From positions 1 to 8,745 of the forward strand of contig DAOUUD010000065.1 of assembly GCA_030668345.1 (NCBI GenBank): DNA of 8,745 nt, written 5' to 3'. The notes under the pieces are model-generated. The model had not been told where the DNA came from and made no database searches. It saw only the letters and a program-made list of their open reading frames with translations. This DNA is from Candidatus Cloacimonadota bacterium (lineage in GTDB: Bacteria; Cloacimonadota; Cloacimonadia; Cloacimonadales; TCS61). Each line of letters opens with the position of its first letter. Positions within the stretch are counted from its first letter, which is position 1. Shown in pieces: positions 7,301 to 8,745 of this stretch. The translations under genes and the position numbers were made by a program.

Positions 7301-8333
7301 TGGAAGAAGTTAACTGTCCATGAATCTGAGGTGAATCAAGTTTTCCATTTAATTTTATTTCAGCAGAAACTTCTCCATCAAGCAAGCTCAAATATTTTGA
7401 AAGCTGCACATCACGCAAATTCAGATCTGCAGATAATGAACGGTTTTTATTTGAAATATCGATAATAGCAGCAGAACCGGTTATCTCGTTATTATCCACA
7501 TTAAATTCATGCCAGTTGATATTGGCACTTTTATTGTTTCCTGCAAAGGTTATTATGTCTGCACGTGCATTTCTTCCGAAAGCAGCTAGGTCAATTTTTT
7601 CCAGGTTTGCAGAGTAGTTCAATTGCTTTTCATTTAGTTCCGCATTTACATTTAATTTTCCTGAAAGAGAGTTGATAAATGGAAGTTGTAGGCTATCCGG
7701 GAAAAAATCAATTATATCTAAAGAAGCCTTCTCTACATTTCCTTTGTGTAGAACTGCAGAAGCACTCAGGCTGGAATTATTGCCGTCGACAGCGGAAAAC
7801 TTAATATTGGATTTAAACGGATTATCGATGGAAAAGGAAATATTGTTCCAACTATGTTTGAATCCAACAGATCCTGAAACATACTCGATTTCAACCTTAC
7901 CATTATAAATATCCAGAGCCCGGAAAAATTCTGCAATATCCGGAATTGTGATTTTTTTATTCCCTTTTTTTTCACTCGAAGGAGTTATTTTAATTTGAAG
8001 TGCAGGTTCATAAATTTTTATGTGTTTAATAGCTCTCAGGTTCTTGAAATTGGAAAGTAATAATTTCGGTAGATTATACTCAATATATATCTGGTCGATC
8101 ATCAAATTATAATTACCGGGTGAGGATATGGACAATTGCGATACTTGCAACTGTCTGTCATTAAAGGAAAAATGACCAATATTCACATTTGCATTCATAG
8201 TTTGCGAGATGTATTCAGAGAATCTGCTCTGGACGATCTCATCCACTTTTGCCAATCGTACCAAAACAAAAAAAGCAATGTTAATAACAAATACGACAGC
8301 AACAATTATTAAAAGCCACTTTTTTCTTCTCAC
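4389..8333 (-). CDS. tamB: TamB/AsmA-like translocation and assembly (intermembrane lipid transport) protein, 1314 aa
   Basis: The TamB/AsmA-like family consists of inner-membrane-anchored proteins that span the periplasm as a long, groove-shaped beta structure and move phospholipid toward the outer membrane; TamB also assists outer-membrane protein assembly with TamA. Here basic MRRKK is followed by one signal anchor (about 6-25), an AsmA-like start (about 30-130), and a long run of beta-strand-rich units with recurring SGN/TGN and G-x-L turns. The C-terminal third is DUF490/TamB-like: VNGPFDDIHIIGDLHLSNG (963-981), DEVIQIAGLGLESAVLDPL (1161-1179) and SVSMGKYVTRKLFMDYE (1240-1256). It ends in alternating strands with the terminal residues SFRF, an aromatic ending like that of outer-membrane-facing proteins. 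The length is close to that of E. coli TamB (about 1260 aa). The GTG start (8331-8333) is chosen because GAGGT lies 9 nt upstream, an in-frame stop lies 15 nt upstream, and the next Met (residue 46) would remove the anchor. The gene is 15 bp after the lolD-like gene, so probably co-transcribed. Confidence 0.88.
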   Translation of the reverse strand: MRRKKWLLIIVAVVFVINIAFFVLVRLAKVDEIVQSRFSEYISQTMNANVNIGHFSFNDRQLQVSQLSISSPGNYNLMIDQIYIEYNLPKLLLSNFKNLRAIKHIKIYEPALQIKITPSSEKKGNKKITIPDIAEFFRALDIYNGKVEIEYVSGSVGFKHSWNNISFSIDNPFKSNIKFSAVDGNNSSLSASAVLHKGNVEKASLDIIDFFPDSLQLPFINSLSGKLNVNAELNEKQLNYSANLEKIDLAAFGRNARADIITFAGNNKSANINWHEFNVDNNEITGSAAIIDISNKNRSLSADLNLRDVQLSKYLSLLDGEVSAEIKLNGKLDSPQIHGQLTSSRIATYSQEVKDIQFSAELKEKTATLTLDQAYWENNLITGSGVYDFNEGLNFGLHSKNLHWSSNDLEINGDLESEINFTEKLTASLHLKNMSVRNPQFTLDNLSLTANMEDSDVNLYLERNGDISLTCNGNIRDKELSARLQLKRFDLNSAFKSASLPLLSGNLDIDVNEFSIVSASNIRAYDQNFGKLDGRFKSNVVIDLTNKKTLLNIRSHNAKYNYEPFDINLLAEGTLDSLKTKQFRINNKINIDSWVRIKPSIEYGITISGNKIELREFAKYLTDYHTYSDISGNTSFEVNYDNSGDGYVSGNFNIEKFGMGQMQEFNAELNLTGNNSKIKIENSKITSRELKIIDLVSEIHLKPELVIQASGRTDLLDLKQILPNNNIEGKVNCGISFLKQGNENTLSFDFSAENLKVNRFKADSVHVAIVQEASLLKINRFFIKRSGEIELTGSGAIGYNILSSNTFPDTNCVSLRFEGDFLRLLSHQTQIIESGSSQSNFDFRIGMKENGLSITSGNIKVSQGSLSIKNQLEKLDKVKIELSIIDDILNINKFQFRMGEGNLYIKNEIGNDDSDFKLGNLNLGHFLFRTNENGVLFHMPGFMPSNSVTKTIISGRNSDDLLVNGPFDDIHIIGDLHLSNGQVIFPPGTENLLQLFNKVIEVKMKSDSAPMPFTLDLMLHFNENIRYVTFPIDVKLKPGGYLHLKYENGQFILPEALFIAEEGTVDMFGTNLTLDYMQVLLSQFGEGANINGTFYKKTSDGTLITLEIYNDKSGISSLGTLRFDLKSDNPNDRITDILAKLRYNRTMNEISPAQKRTLLQDEVIQIAGLGLESAVLDPLISPVENWLRQAFRLDYFHLQTDLIQNLFASYSSENKSEYYYTEESNDVIRLTSEIFLNNLSVSMGKYVTRKLFMDYETRFEKPEEMITDTNMGIYHAFTLRYDLPLKLKISYSYNILPFDEINTHQIMLQRSFRF

Positions 8334-8342
8334 AGAAAAACG

Positions 8343-8347
8343 ACCTC
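8343..8347 (-). promoter_or_regulatory. Shine-Dalgarno-like site deciding the tamB GTG start
   Basis: On the minus strand GAGGT lies 9 nt before the GTG at 8331-8333, in the 15-nt gap after the TAG of the upstream ATPase gene. It supports GTG as the initiation codon; no in-frame ATG exists between the preceding stop and codon 46. Confidence 0.5.
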
Positions 8348-8348
8348 G

Positions 8349-8745
8349 CTATTCTAATACTCTCAAAACACCATTTTCCAGTATATAAATTTTATCCATT
8401 TTCCGGGCAATTTCCAGGTTATGGGTAACAACAATAAACGTATGATTCTTTATTTTATTCAGCTCAACTAAAAGGTCTATCAATTCTTCACTATGTTTGG
8501 CATCCAGGTTTCCTGTAGGTTCATCGGCAAAGATGATCTCTGGTGAATTTATCAAAGCCCTGGCAACTGCAACCCTCTGCTGCTCCCCACCGCTCAACTG
8601 GTTTGGATAATGATCTCTACGCTCATAAATATCCAGTGCTTTTAACAACTTCTGTGCTTCTCCCAGACTCTTTTTGAAATTCCTGGAAGCTAGGAACATG
8701 GGCATTGCTACATTCTCTTCAGCTGTGAAATCTTAGAGCAGGTAA
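8349..8745 (-). CDS. lolD: LolD-like ABC transporter ATP-binding protein, C-terminal half, with an in-frame stop near the window edge
   Basis: This is the ATPase subunit of a LolCDE/MacB-type exporter, the family that releases lipoproteins from the inner membrane. Counting from the Met at 8703-8705, the signature LSGGEQQR is at 37-44, Walker B IIFADE at 57-62, the D-loop GNLD at 65-68 and the switch His in VVTHN at 95. The C-terminus NGVLRVLE is normal. Upstream in the same frame the sequence reads DFTAEENVAMPMFL, the conserved Q-loop-proximal region of LolD (LLPDFTALENV-like), so the Met at 8705 is not the true start. Immediately before DFTAEENV the frame contains TAA (8733-8735), preceded by codons for Y-L-L, exactly where LolD proteins read (H/Y)-L-L-P. 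The gene is thus interrupted by a nonsense codon, or there is a sequence error near the end. Walker A and the N-terminal half are outside the window. A product starting at 8705 would lack ATP-binding residues. The family call is firm; LolD rather than another MacB-type ATPase is likely but not proven. Confidence 0.75.

Noticed and set aside
4389..8333. Recurring ACCGGAA-like DNA words across tamB as a possible repeat array or uptake sequence
   Set aside because: On the coding strand they read TTCCGGT and encode recurring S/T-G-N turns of the beta-rich repeats. Spacing is irregular and frame-locked, so protein structure accounts for them.
8733..8735. Stop-codon reassignment or readthrough as explanation for the TAA in the lolD-like gene
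   Set aside because: The surface protein gene and both glycosyltransferase genes end with TAA at sensible C-termini, so TAA works as a stop here. A mutation or sequence error is simpler.

Overview
The window looks like chromosome from an AT-rich, diderm (outer-membrane) bacterium of the Fibrobacteres-Chlorobi-Bacteroidetes (FCB) sphere. Candidatus Cloacimonadota is my best guess, with Marinimicrobia/KSB1/Ignavibacteria-like lineages as alternatives. The basis is a secreted protein with an NYPNPFNPET-type C-terminal sorting/FlgD-like domain following a 'cleaved adhesin'-style region, together with a LolD-type ABC ATPase and a TamB-type giant protein that imply an outer membrane. No marker gene is present, so this placement is inference.

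Layout. Positions 1-1061 (+) hold the 3' part of a large secreted or surface protein: adhesin-like region, two fibronectin-III-like modules and a C-terminal sorting domain. A perfect 13-bp hairpin at 1085-1113 lies between this gene and the convergent gene on the other strand and probably terminates both. Positions 1109-4108 (-) hold two adjacent, distantly paralogous GT-B/GT4-family glycosyltransferases: a 424-aa enzyme is transcribed first, then a 570-aa enzyme 12 bp downstream. The 280-bp spacer 4109-4388 contains, read on the minus strand, two hairpins, a possible promoter and a strong Shine-Dalgarno site for the first glycosyltransferase. Positions 4389-8333 (-) hold a 1314-aa TamB/AsmA-like protein. 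Positions 8349-8745 (-) hold the C-terminal half of a LolD-like ABC ATPase, cut by the window edge and carrying an apparent in-frame stop codon just before the cut.

How they work together. The lolD-like gene and tamB are 15 bp apart and probably co-transcribed. Both families serve outer-membrane biogenesis: release of lipoproteins from the inner membrane, and bridging of lipid (and assembly) traffic across the periplasm. The glycosyltransferase pair appears to be a separate two-gene operon. Its members share an IDGV-x(2-3)-E-x2-K motif near the N-terminal strand and an HDFYWE motif, so they probably make consecutive or related glycosyl transfers, to an acceptor the sequence does not reveal.

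No tRNA, rRNA, CRISPR array, insertion sequence or phage gene was seen. The points most worth a second look are the stop codon inside the lolD-like gene, the lolD-tamB linkage, the unusual paralogous glycosyltransferase pair, and the perfect inverted repeat in the spacer.
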